From NCBI RefSeq assembly GCF_003345355.1, contig NZ_QQNB01000003.1, forward strand, positions 372,001 to 436,000: a stretch of 64,000 nt of DNA, written 5' to 3'. The position numbers were made by a program, and so were the translations under genes. This DNA comes from Sphingomonas aracearum (GTDB taxonomy: Bacteria; Pseudomonadota; Alphaproteobacteria; Sphingomonadales; Sphingomonadaceae). The notes below the pieces were generated by a model. That model saw nothing but the letters and a program-made list of their open reading frames with translations, ran no database searches and had not been told where the DNA came from. Positions within the stretch are counted from its first letter, which is position 1; the number at the start of each line of letters is the position of its first letter. Positions 1 to 7,603 of the stretch are shown one piece after another.

Positions 1-197
<197 letters not shown>

Positions 198-305
198 TCA
201 CAGCAATGGCCGTGCCAAATGCCCGCACGGCGGCAAAGCGGGCGGACAGGCCGCCGCGTTGATTACCAAACGGTAACTTTTTGAGCAGCGCCGCGCTGCT
301 GCCCG

Positions 306-503
306 TTATTTAGGCAGCAGGGCCTGCGCCTCGGCGAGGTCCTCGTCGTCCACCATCACGCGGGTGGCGATGAACAGATAGGAGCCGTCGCCAATGCTCG
401 TCTCGCCGTCAAACGCGATCGCGGGGATGCCCTCGCTTTCCAGCCGGCCGATCAGGATGTGCGCTTCGTTGCGGTTGAAGCGGCCGAGTTCGACCAGGGA
501 CAT
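306..503 (-). CDS. DUF2007 (putative signal-transducing) protein
   Basis: A 65-residue protein starting MSLVELGRFNRNEAHI. It matches the small DUF2007 family: an N-terminal segment resembling 'a-rf-n-e-A-ii-g-L-ea-GI' followed by an acidic C-terminal part with the family-typical VDDEDLAEAQALL near the end. The function is unknown; the family was named for a similarity to ACT/P-II-like small-molecule sensors. It is transcribed away from ccdAB. A much longer reading frame stays open upstream, but homology begins at the ATG at 503. Nothing suggests it is broken. Confidence 0.8.
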   Translation of the reverse strand: MSLVELGRFNRNEAHILIGRLESEGIPAIAFDGETSIGDGSYLFIATRVMVDDEDLAEAQALLPK

Positions 504-516
504 GGAAGCTCCTGCG

Positions 517-545
517 TTGACGCGCACGGACCATGCGCATAGCTT
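517..545 (+). promoter_or_regulatory. Predicted promoter of ccdAB (near-leaderless)
   Basis: A TTGACG hexamer (517-522), a 17-nt spacer and TAGCTT (540-545) lie just upstream of the ccdA ATG at 552. The expected transcription start falls at about 551-553, on the start codon itself. No Shine-Dalgarno sequence precedes the ATG, which fits a leaderless mRNA. CcdAB complexes normally repress their own promoter; no clear operator palindrome was recognised. The call rests on consensus match only. Confidence 0.4.
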
Positions 546-551
546 ACCTGT

Positions 552-797
552 ATGAAGCAGGATCGTATCACACCGGCCAAGCGGCGCCCTGTGAACCTGT
601 CGCTGGACACCGGCATCGTCGCGGCGGCGCGAGAGGTCGGTATCAACCTGTCGCAGGTCAGCGAAGCAGCCATCCGCACCGCGACAAGGAAGGAGCAGGA
701 GCGACGCTGGCAGGAGGAGAACCGGGCAGCGATGGAGTCCTCCAACGCTTGGGTTGAGAAGAACGGACTGCCCTTCGCAAAATACCGCATGTTCTGA
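552..797 (+). CDS. ccdA: CcdA-family antitoxin
   Basis: An 81-residue antitoxin of a type II toxin-antitoxin pair. It should bind and neutralise CcdB and repress the operon. The N-terminal half (about residues 8-45, RPVNLSLD...REVGINLSQVSEAAI) has the form of a ribbon-helix-helix DNA-binding domain. The C-terminal tail, WVEKNGLPFAKYRMF, is the conserved CcdA segment that wraps CcdB. It overlaps ccdB by one base in TGATG, so the two are translationally coupled. It lies divergently from the DUF2007 gene, a common position for a chromosomal TA module. Confidence 0.92.
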   Translation: MKQDRITPAKRRPVNLSLDTGIVAAAREVGINLSQVSEAAIRTATRKEQERRWQEENRAAMESSNAWVEKNGLPFAKYRMF

Positions 798-1093
798 TGG
801 CCAAGTTCGACGTGTACAGAACGCCTGATGGCTGGTTAGCGTTGGATTGCCAGGCCGACACCCTGAATTTCCTGACAACCCGCCTGGCGGTGCCGCTCGT
901 GCCGAAAGGCGACGCGCCACAGCCAGTGGATCGGCTCAATCCCATGTTCGTCGTCGATGGCGAGGCGGTCATGATGGTGACGCAGTTCGCCGCTGCCTTG
1001 CCGAACACCGAGTTGCGTCACCTTGTGACAAGTCTTGCGACCCACGAATACGAAATCGGTTCCGCCTTGGACATGTTGATATCCGGCTTCTGA
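797..1093 (+). CDS. ccdB: CcdB-family toxin
   Basis: A 98-residue CcdB-type toxin, expected to poison DNA gyrase (GyrA). It shows the family pattern: MAKFDVYR at the N-terminus, a central YxxDCQADTL-like region, LVPKGDAPQPVDRLNP and a conserved C-terminal HEYEIGSALDMLISGF. In F-plasmid CcdB the last residues (WGI) are essential for killing; here the end is SGF, so activity against gyrase should not be assumed. Its length is close to the 101 residues of F CcdB. It converges on tldD with only 8 nt between the stops. Confidence 0.92.
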   Translation: MAKFDVYRTPDGWLALDCQADTLNFLTTRLAVPLVPKGDAPQPVDRLNPMFVVDGEAVMMVTQFAAALPNTELRHLVTSLATHEYEIGSALDMLISGF

Positions 1094-1101
1094 GCCACGG
1101 A

Positions 1102-2535
1102 TCAGGCGGTGGCGGTGCCACCTACGGTCAGGCCTTGCAGCAGCAGGGTGGGCTGGCCGACGCCGGCCGGCACGCTTTGCCCGCCCTTGCCGCACATGCC
1201 GATGCCTTCGTCCAGCGCGAAGTCGTCGCCGATGCCGATCACCTTGGTCAGCGAGGTCGGGCCGTCGCCGATCAGCGTGGCGCCCTTGATCGGGGCGCCG
1301 ATACGGCCGTTCTCCACCTTGTACGCTTCGGTGCAGGAAAAGACGAACTTGCCAGACACGATGTCCACCTGCCCGCCGCCGAAGGACTTGGCAAAGATGC
1401 CGTTCTTTACGCGCGAGAGCAGCTCTGCGGGATCGTCCCTGCCGTTCTTTAGAAAGGTGTTGGTCATGCGCGGCATGGGGGCGTGCGCGAAGCTTTCGCG
1501 GCGGCCGTTGCCGGTCGCCTCCACGCCCATCAGCCGGGCGTTGAGCCGGTCCTGCATGTAGCCCTTGAGGATGCCGTCCTCGATCAGGATCGTCTCGCGC
1601 GTGGGCGTGCCCTCGTCGTCGATCGACAGCGAGCCGCGGCGGTCGGCGATCGAGCCATCATCCACCACGGTGACGCCCGGCGCCGCCACCCGCTCGCCGA
1701 TGCGGCCGGAAAAGGCCGAGGTGCCCTTGCGGTTGAAGTCGCCCTCCAGGCCGTGGCCGATCGCTTCGTGGAGCAGGATGCCGGGCCAGCCGGGCCCCAG
1801 CAGCACGGTCATCTCACCGGCGGGCGCAGCCACCGACTCGAGGTTGACCAGCGCCTGGGCGAGCGCCTCGTCCACCGCCCGGTTCCACGTCTCTGGCGCG
1901 AACAGGTCGTCGTAGAGGTAGCGGCCGCCGATCCCGAACGAGCCGGTTTCGCGCCGGCCATTGTGTTCGGCGACGATCGCGACGTTGAGGCGGACGAGCG
2001 GGCGCACGTCGGTGGCGACGAAGCCGTCCGGGCGCACGATCTCCACCACCGACCAGCTGCCCGACAGGTTCACCGACACCTGCACCACACGCGGGTCGCG
2101 CGCGCGGGCGGCGGCGTCGATCGCCTGGCACAGGTTCACCTTGTCGGCGAAGGGAACGAGGTCGAGCGGGTCGGCGTCGGTGTAGAGGTGGCGGTTGGTG
2201 CCCGGCGGGGGCGGGGCCTTGGCGGAGGCGGTGGGGTCGATCAGCGCCATGGTCTGCGCCGCGCGGCCGATGGCGGCGGCGCTGATCTCGTTGGCATGCG
2301 CGAAAGCCGTGGTCTCGCCCGACACCGCGCGCAGGCCGAAGCCGGACTGGGTATCGTAGGCGGCGGTCTTCAGCCGGCCGTCGTCAAAGCCGAACGCCTC
2401 GGTCTTGCGATACTGGAGGTACAGTTCGCCGTCATCGGCCCTGGCCAGCGCGGAGGCGGTGAGGCGCTGAACCTCATCGGCGTCGAGCTGGCCGGGATGG
2501 TAGAGGAACGAGCGCGGATCGGCGGAGCTGGTCAT
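1102..2535 (-). CDS. tldD: TldD metalloprotease
   Basis: A 477-residue TldD of the TldD/PmbA(TldE) zinc protease family. TldD pairs with TldE to degrade unfolded peptides, process microcin B17-like peptides and act on CcdA antitoxin. The zinc motif HEAIGH is at residues 256-261, followed by GLEGDFNRKGTSAFSGRIG, diagnostic of TldD. The C-terminal CGKGGQSVPAGVGQPTLLL is also typical. The ATG at 2535 was chosen because an alternative start 19 codons upstream adds non-homologous residues. Its position next to ccdAB is notable because E. coli TldD/TldE is reported to digest CcdA. Confidence 0.95.
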   Translation of the reverse strand: MTSSADPRSFLYHPGQLDADEVQRLTASALARADDGELYLQYRKTEAFGFDDGRLKTAAYDTQSGFGLRAVSGETTAFAHANEISAAAIGRAAQTMALIDPTASAKAPPPPGTNRHLYTDADPLDLVPFADKVNLCQAIDAAARARDPRVVQVSVNLSGSWSVVEIVRPDGFVATDVRPLVRLNVAIVAEHNGRRETGSFGIGGRYLYDDLFAPETWNRAVDEALAQALVNLESVAAPAGEMTVLLGPGWPGILLHEAIGHGLEGDFNRKGTSAFSGRIGERVAAPGVTVVDDGSIADRRGSLSIDDEGTPTRETILIEDGILKGYMQDRLNARLMGVEATGNGRRESFAHAPMPRMTNTFLKNGRDDPAELLSRVKNGIFAKSFGGGQVDIVSGKFVFSCTEAYKVENGRIGAPIKGATLIGDGPTSLTKVIGIGDDFALDEGIGMCGKGGQSVPAGVGQPTLLLQGLTVGGTATA

Positions 2536-2586
2536 GGAAGGGATATAGGGTGGGGCGGGAGATTGTCGAACCCTCTCCCCAAACGT

Positions 2587-2791
2587 CGTCACCCCGGCGC
2601 AGGCCGGGATCCACGTCCGTTCCCACGGGCGGCAGCTCCGATGGCGAGGAACGGGGACGCCAGCCTGATCGCGGTCGCGCGTTGCACAACCCCATGTTCG
2701 TCATCCCCGCGGAGGTGGGAATCCAGATGCGCAGGTTCCTGAAAAAGCCGCGCCGTTGCGGCTCTGGATGCCCGCCTGCGCGGGCATGACG
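2587..2791. repeat. REP-like extragenic palindromes
   Basis: The 352-base gap upstream of tldD holds no convincing gene. It contains one short unit at 2587-2615 (CGTCACCCCGG...CCGGGATCCACG) and an inverted pair at 2699-2730 and 2761-2791 (CGTCATCCCCGCGG... and ...CGCGGGCATGACG). The same CGTCA-YCCCGG family recurs at 4.2, 21.4, 23.4, 40.2 and 59.9 kb. The units can form hairpins. A strong promoter for tldD was not recognised. Confidence 0.7.
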
Positions 2792-2887
2792 AGGTATGAA
2801 GGCAGCGGAGCGGCGACGAGTTGGCCTACAAAGGCTCTCCAAGCATTTTGAAGGACGCGGGCAGCCTCGCCTGCGTCAGCGCGGGAC

Positions 2888-3121
2888 TCAGAGGCTCGCG
2901 CCCTCGGAGATGTCCGGCAGCGTCGACTGGTCCGCGCCGTCGGCCGGGCCGCCGATCAGCACGAAGCGACGGTCGCAATAGCCGCAATCCACATAGCCAT
3001 GCTCGTCGATCTCGAGGTAGACGCGCGGATGGCCGAGGGCGGCGCCGCCGGGAATGTCGGTCGCGCCGTCGCAAACGACACGGCGGGTGTGGACGCGCAG
3101 GGTTTCGGGCGGGGCGATCAT
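2888..3121 (-). CDS. CHCC zinc-finger domain protein (NDUFS6-like)
   Basis: A 77-residue protein with a zf-CHCC domain: a Cys at residue 18, His31, and the CGYC pair at 46-49, the spacing seen in the small zinc-binding subunit of complex I (NDUFS6) and its alphaproteobacterial homologues. The family is associated with respiratory complex I or a free zinc-finger role; which applies here is not known. The ATG at 3121 was chosen because homology starts MIAPPETLRVHTRRVVCDG. Upstream reading-frame extension lies in the promoter region of the divergent ABC gene. Confidence 0.85.
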   Translation of the reverse strand: MIAPPETLRVHTRRVVCDGATDIPGGAALGHPRVYLEIDEHGYVDCGYCDRRFVLIGGPADGADQSTLPDISEGASL

Positions 3122-3193
3122 GCCAGTGTCGTTAGCAAGCGCGGCCACCGCCCGCAATTGCTTCGCGCGGGGCGCCGGCCTATCGGCGAAGAC

Positions 3194-4120
3194 ATGACCC
3201 AGGCCGCCATCGCCATCGACCAGTTGTGCAAGACCTATGCGGGCGGAAAACGCGCGCTGGACGGCGTCTCGCTGGAGGTGCCGCGCGGCACGATCTTCGG
3301 CCTGCTGGGCCCGAACGGCGCCGGCAAGTCCACGCTGATCAACATCCTGGCGGGCCTCGTCAACAAGACGAGCGGCACGGCCTCGATCTGGGGCTTCGAC
3401 ATCGACCAGCACCCGCGCAACGCCAAGGCGTCGATCGGGATCGTCAACCAAGAGATCACCTTCGATCCGTTCTTCACGCCGGTGGAGATGCTGGAAATCT
3501 ATGCCGGGCTCTACGGCGTGCCGAAAAAGGAGCGGCGCTCCATGGAGCTGCTGCGCGCGGTGCATCTGGAGGACAAGGCCAACGCCTATGCCCGCACGCT
3601 TTCGGGCGGCATGAAGCGGCGGCTGATGGTGGCCAAGGCGATGGTGCACTCGCCGCCCGTGCTGGTGCTGGACGAGCCGACCGCGGGCGTCGACATCGAG
3701 CTGCGCCAGCAACTCTGGACCTATGTGCGGCGGCTGAATGCGGAGGGCGTGACGGTGGTCCTGACGACGCACTATCTCGAGGAAGCCGAGGAATTGTGCG
3801 ACCGCATCGCCATCATCAACGGCGGGCGGGTGATCGCCAACGAGCCGACGCGCGAGCTGGTCGGCAAGGCGCAGGAGAAGATCGTCGCCGTCACCGTGGA
3901 CCGCGACGTGGCCGAGGTGCCGCAGAACGCCTGCTTCCAGAAGATCCAGCTGAAGGGCGCGCGAACGCTGGAGATCACCTATGCCAAGGACCGGGTGAAT
4001 GCCGGCGAGGTACTGGGCGCGGTGACGGCGAACGGGTACGGCATTGTCGACGTTTCCACCAAGGAAGCGGACCTGGAGGACGTGTTCCTGAACCTGACGC
4101 GGGCGGCGAACGCGGGCTGA
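3194..4120 (+). CDS. ABC transporter ATP-binding protein (ABC-2 exporter type)
   Basis: A 308-residue ATPase of the ABC-2/CcmA-like class, energising export through a separate membrane protein. Walker A is GPNGAGKST, the signature is LSGGMKRR, Walker B is VLVLDEPTAGVD, and the H-loop lies in LTTHYLEEAEELC. The C-terminal ~80 residues form the DUF4162-like accessory region seen in YadG-type ATPases. No permease gene lies next to it: the next gene is an oppositely oriented ZIP transporter, so the partner must be elsewhere. The ATG at 3194 is used because homology starts at MTQAAIAIDQLCKTY. Confidence 0.9.
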   Translation: MTQAAIAIDQLCKTYAGGKRALDGVSLEVPRGTIFGLLGPNGAGKSTLINILAGLVNKTSGTASIWGFDIDQHPRNAKASIGIVNQEITFDPFFTPVEMLEIYAGLYGVPKKERRSMELLRAVHLEDKANAYARTLSGGMKRRLMVAKAMVHSPPVLVLDEPTAGVDIELRQQLWTYVRRLNAEGVTVVLTTHYLEEAEELCDRIAIINGGRVIANEPTRELVGKAQEKIVAVTVDRDVAEVPQNACFQKIQLKGARTLEITYAKDRVNAGEVLGAVTANGYGIVDVSTKEADLEDVFLNLTRAANAG

Positions 4121-4205
4121 CCGGCACACCGGAGACCCAGCGGTCCTCAAGCCTTGGCCGGCAGCTGCGCGCCTCTCCAAACGAAGGCCGAGCGTTTGCG
4201 AACCT

Positions 4206-4301
4206 CGTCATGCCGGACTTGTTCCGGCATCCACGGCGCGGCGAGAGATGCGGATGTTGCTTCTGCGGACCCGTGGACCCCGGAACGGATCCGGGGTGAC
4301 G
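4206..4301. repeat. REP-like inverted pair
   Basis: Two inverted units face each other, CGTCATGCCGGACTTG... at 4206 and ...GATCCGGGGTGACG ending at 4301. They are separated by about 40 bases and lie between the convergent ABC ATPase and ZIP genes. The arrangement could form a long imperfect cruciform and may act as a bidirectional terminator. The same pair recurs almost unchanged at 23403-23498. Confidence 0.75.
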
Positions 4302-4363
4302 ATGCGTGCGGGGCAGCCACGCCGAGTCTCGCTTTCGGCAGGAGCGTTAACCGGGCACGTCCT

Positions 4364-5125
4364 TCACCCTCCCAGCTTCGTGAGCACGAAAGCGAGCAGG
4401 AAGCCGGCCACCGCGATCAGGCCGGAATATTCGTGCGTTGCCTCCGTCGCCTCCGGGATCATCGTGTCCACCAGCATGGCGAGGATCGCGCCGGCGGCAA
4501 CCGCGGTGGTGCCGGCGATCAGGTCCGGGCTGGCACCCGCCAGGAACAGGTTGCCGAGCATCGCCGCCAGGCCGGACGCCAGCGCGATGCCGCCCCATAC
4601 GCCGAAGATGTAGCGGGGCGAGCGGCCCGCCTTGCGCATGCCCGCCGCGCTGGACAGCGCTTCGGGCACGTTGGACAGGAACACCGCCGCGACCGTCACC
4701 AGGTTCACCCCGCCACCGCCCAGCAGCGACACGCCGATGACCACCGATTCGGGGATGCCGTCGAGCAGCGCGCCCACCGCGATCGCGACGCCACTGTCAT
4801 CGCCGGCGTCGGGCTGCCGCTCGTCCGGGTTGGAGCCCGATCGCTTGCGGTGCCGCGCGCCGGCCCGCGACAGCGCGACGGTGGCGGCGGTGTAGGCGAC
4901 CGCGCCGCCGAGAAAGCCGAGTGCGGTCGAGTCGAAGCCGCCCTGGCGATAGGCCTCGTCCATCAGGTCGAAGGCGACGGCGGAGATCAGCACGCCCGAT
5001 CCGATCGCCATGACGCCTGCGATCAGCCGCTGCGGCAGGTGGGCGACGAAGGGGATGGCCGCGCCCAGCAGCAGCGCCGAGCCGCCGACCAGACCCCAGA
5101 ACCCGGCAGCAAGCGCTCCATTCAT
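4364..5125 (-). CDS. ZIP-family divalent metal transporter
   Basis: A 253-residue inner-membrane protein with about eight hydrophobic segments and a hydrophilic Arg/Asp-rich loop around residues 88-108. The metal-site motif DGIPES lies in the fourth helix, with SNVPEALS in the fifth, as in bacterial ZIP/ZupT-like carriers for Zn, Fe or Mn. Substrate specificity cannot be read from the sequence. An alternative ATG seven codons upstream exists; the ATG at 5125 starts directly before the first membrane helix and is preferred. It is not in an obvious operon and no Zur or Fur box was recognised. Confidence 0.88.
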   Translation of the reverse strand: MNGALAAGFWGLVGGSALLLGAAIPFVAHLPQRLIAGVMAIGSGVLISAVAFDLMDEAYRQGGFDSTALGFLGGAVAYTAATVALSRAGARHRKRSGSNPDERQPDAGDDSGVAIAVGALLDGIPESVVIGVSLLGGGGVNLVTVAAVFLSNVPEALSSAAGMRKAGRSPRYIFGVWGGIALASGLAAMLGNLFLAGASPDLIAGTTAVAAGAILAMLVDTMIPEATEATHEYSGLIAVAGFLLAFVLTKLGG

Positions 5126-5165
5126 GACGTGCCCAACGCTTCGCACCGCCCATGGTTCTGCGCGT

Positions 5166-5978
5166 TCAGCCGGGCAGGGTGGGCGCTTCCGATCGGATGC
5201 ACGGATCGTAGCGCCCGCGGCGCGTGCTCCCGCGCCGCATCAGCTCGGCCGCCTGCGCCGGCCTGCGCGCGGCGTCGAGATGGTTGGCGACGATCTGGAG
5301 CGTGGCAAAGGCGACGCAAGGATATGCACGCGCCTCGGGCAGCAGGCGCGGTGCGCCGGTGCGACGCGCGGTTTCGCGATCGAACAGAGTGGTGCGATCG
5401 CCCAGTCGCAGGATCACGGCATCGCCGCCATTATTGGCATCACCGGCTTCGCGCGCGCAGTCTGAGAGCTTGGGCAGCGCGCGAGCCGGCACGTCCACCG
5501 GCGTCGCCGCACCGCGCGGATCGGACCGCGCCAGTGCCGCCGCACGGCACGCGGCGGCATCGCCGGCGGGCACCCATCGGCGAAAGCCGCCGTGCTCGCT
5601 CCGGTCATCGGCAAGGTCGAGCGTATCGACATAGCTGGCCGCCAGGAACCACTCGGGCGGGTCGGGCGACAGGTCGCCGGCGATCACCAGATGACGAGGA
5701 TACGCAGCCGGCAGTCGCACCTTCGGCAGCGCCTGAAGCTGTGCCCGGCGCTCGGCAAGGGCATGATCGGCGCGAAGATTGCCTGCCCAGGGCAGCACGA
5801 ATTGTCCCAGCGCGATGCCCAACCCAAGCGCGATCAGCCACGGCCGGCGGGTCCACAGCCCGGCGGCGACTCTGCGCCGCCCGCCAGCAGCAGCACCGCC
5901 ACCTTGACGAGCAGAAGCACCTGTCCTGCTTCCAGCAAGCGCACCAGAAAATCCATCGCCGCCCCTCTGCCCGCGCAA
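5166..5978 (-). CDS. Unknown protein with one membrane anchor; start uncertain
   Basis: The longest frame gives 270 residues, and no family was recognised. After an Arg/Gly-rich stretch there is a hydrophobic helix (about residues 48-65, WLIALGLGIALGQFVLPW), then a soluble periplasmic-looking domain with several cysteines. The first ~40 residues look like out-of-frame DNA. In another frame an ATG at 5956 encodes MDFLVRLLEAGQVLLLVKVAVLLLAGG, a plausible extra membrane helix that would join this frame around 5880 with a one-base shift. Either the gene has a frameshift there or translation starts further inside. The C-terminal ~210 residues are the credible part. Confidence 0.55.
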   Translation of the reverse strand: MRGQRGGDGFSGALAGSRTGASARQGGGAAAGGRRRVAAGLWTRRPWLIALGLGIALGQFVLPWAGNLRADHALAERRAQLQALPKVRLPAAYPRHLVIAGDLSPDPPEWFLAASYVDTLDLADDRSEHGGFRRWVPAGDAAACRAAALARSDPRGAATPVDVPARALPKLSDCAREAGDANNGGDAVILRLGDRTTLFDRETARRTGAPRLLPEARAYPCVAFATLQIVANHLDAARRPAQAAELMRRGSTRRGRYDPCIRSEAPTLPG

Positions 5979-6036
5979 GCACCGTCATTGACGGCGAACC
6001 GTCACCATCCGGTGTCGGAACAGCCTGGCCGCGCCG

Positions 6037-7050
6037 TCAGCGGCGGCGCGCGCTCTGCCGGGCGACGGCGAGCATCGCTTCCGCGGCGATCACCTCGCCG
6101 GTTTCCCCCGAAAACACCGTGGCGCGCTCGGCGGCGCGCAGGCGGTCGATCGCGCGGGCGATGGCCGGCGCGGTCCAGCGGGTGAGCGCGCGGGCGATCA
6201 CCGGGCGGTCGCGGAAGAACACGCCTTCCACCACGCGCGCGGGCGCGGCGCCGCCGTCCACTTCCGCGCGCAGTTCGGCCAGCGTCATCAGCCGGCGCAC
6301 CAGCGCGCGCAGGACCGGGATGGGCGAGGTGCCGGTTTCCGCCAGGCGGGTCAGCTCGGCGCCGGCTTCCTCGCAGCGGCCGTCCAGTGCGGCGTCCACC
6401 GCCACGCCGATCTCCGCCTCGCCAAGGTCGGCGCCGACCGCCTCCAGCGCGGCCATGTCGAGATCGCGCGGGCGTTCGGGATCGGCATCGAGGAACAGCG
6501 CCAGCTTCTCGATCTCGCGGGTGATGACGGCGCGGTCGTTGCCGGCGGCGGCGGCGATGCGCGGCAGCGTCTCGGCGGCGGGGCGCAGGCCGGCGTCGCG
6601 GGCGATCTGCGCCACCATCTGTTCGGCGGCCTGACCCTCGGGCGCGTACAGCGCCAGCGCCATGGCGGCGGGATGGCCGAGCGCGAGCTTGGCGAGTTTG
6701 GAGGCGGCCTTGATCGAGGGCGCGATCATCACCGCCGGGTTGCCGGCGCGCGGCGCGTCCAGCAGCAGGGAGACGGCCTCCACGCTTTCCTCGCCGGCCC
6801 CGGCGACGCGGATGTGGCGCTTGTCGCCGAACAGCGACAGGGCAGCGGCCTCGTCGGCGAGACGGCCGGGATTGCCGCGCAGCTGCGCCGGTTCCAGATC
6901 CACGCGCTCCGCCCCCGGCCCCATCGTGCGGGCGAGCAGCGCGGCGAGGTCCTGCGCGCCGGATTCGTCCGGGCCGAACAGCAGGAACAGGCGGACGTCG
7001 CCGCCGCCGCGCTCCAGGGCGGCGCGAACCTGCGCCGCGCTGGCCTTCAC
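6037..7050 (-). CDS. holA: DNA polymerase III subunit delta
   Basis: A 337-residue HolA, the clamp-loader subunit that opens the beta sliding clamp during replication. Family features include the LFLLFGPDESGAQDLA opening (a degenerate P-loop region) and a helical AAA+-like body with the typical REIEKLALFLD and RRLMTLAELRAEVD segments. Length matches bacterial delta subunits. The ATG overlaps the stop of lptE by four bases (ATGA), so it is the last gene of the DUF3576-leuS-lptE-holA series. The leuS-lptE-holA order is a well-known conserved arrangement in Gram-negative bacteria. Confidence 0.95.
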   Translation of the reverse strand: MKASAAQVRAALERGGGDVRLFLLFGPDESGAQDLAALLARTMGPGAERVDLEPAQLRGNPGRLADEAAALSLFGDKRHIRVAGAGEESVEAVSLLLDAPRAGNPAVMIAPSIKAASKLAKLALGHPAAMALALYAPEGQAAEQMVAQIARDAGLRPAAETLPRIAAAAGNDRAVITREIEKLALFLDADPERPRDLDMAALEAVGADLGEAEIGVAVDAALDGRCEEAGAELTRLAETGTSPIPVLRALVRRLMTLAELRAEVDGGAAPARVVEGVFFRDRPVIARALTRWTAPAIARAIDRLRAAERATVFSGETGEVIAAEAMLAVARQSARRR

Positions 7051-7592
7051 GGGTTCACGTCGGCCGGAACGCTTGCCGCGCCCGCCGGGCCGCCGGTGGC
7101 GACCGATGCGCCGCCGCGCGTGGCGAACAGCGCCAGGCGGCCGGTGATCTCGTCGGCGACGATGGTGGCAAGCCGCTCCATCGCGGTGTCCTCCGCCGCG
7201 ATGGTGGCATATTCGGAGTTCACGACGTCGATCCCGGCGTCGGAGCCGGCGGTGGCGTCCAGCACCACGGCGCCCTGCGTGAGGTCCACCAGCTGGTAGC
7301 GGGCGCGCAGGATGCGGCGCTCGCGGGTGACCGAATCGTCCTGCCGCACGCCGAGGCCGGTGATGCGGTCCTCCAGCTTCACTTCCAGCCGGTAGCGAGG
7401 GCTCGTGCCGCGATTGCCCAGCCGGTCGTTCAGCGCATTGGCCATCAGCCAGCCCGACTTGCCCTGGATCGGCGCGACCTCGATCGCCGACAATGCCGTG
7501 GCGACCTTGCCCGAGCCGCCGCCGGCATACATCGGGTGCAGCCCGCAGGCGGACAGCGGCGCGAGCGCCAGGAGGAGCGCGAAACGCTTCAT
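7047..7592 (-). CDS. lptE: LPS assembly lipoprotein LptE
   Basis: A 181-residue lipoprotein that plugs the LptD barrel at the outer membrane. The signal peptide MKRFALLLALAPLSAC ends in a lipobox with Cys16, followed by GLHPMYAGG, which is typical of alphaproteobacterial LptE. An upstream ATG at 7607 overlaps the leuS stop (ATGA). However, GAGGGG lies 8 nt before the ATG at 7592 and the lipoprotein signal begins there, so 7592 is preferred. The downstream holA overlaps by four bases. Confidence 0.92.
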   Translation of the reverse strand: MKRFALLLALAPLSACGLHPMYAGGGSGKVATALSAIEVAPIQGKSGWLMANALNDRLGNRGTSPRYRLEVKLEDRITGLGVRQDDSVTRERRILRARYQLVDLTQGAVVLDATAGSDAGIDVVNSEYATIAAEDTAMERLATIVADEITGRLALFATRGGASVATGGPAGAASVPADVNP

Positions 7593-7603
7593 GCCCGTTC
7601 CCC

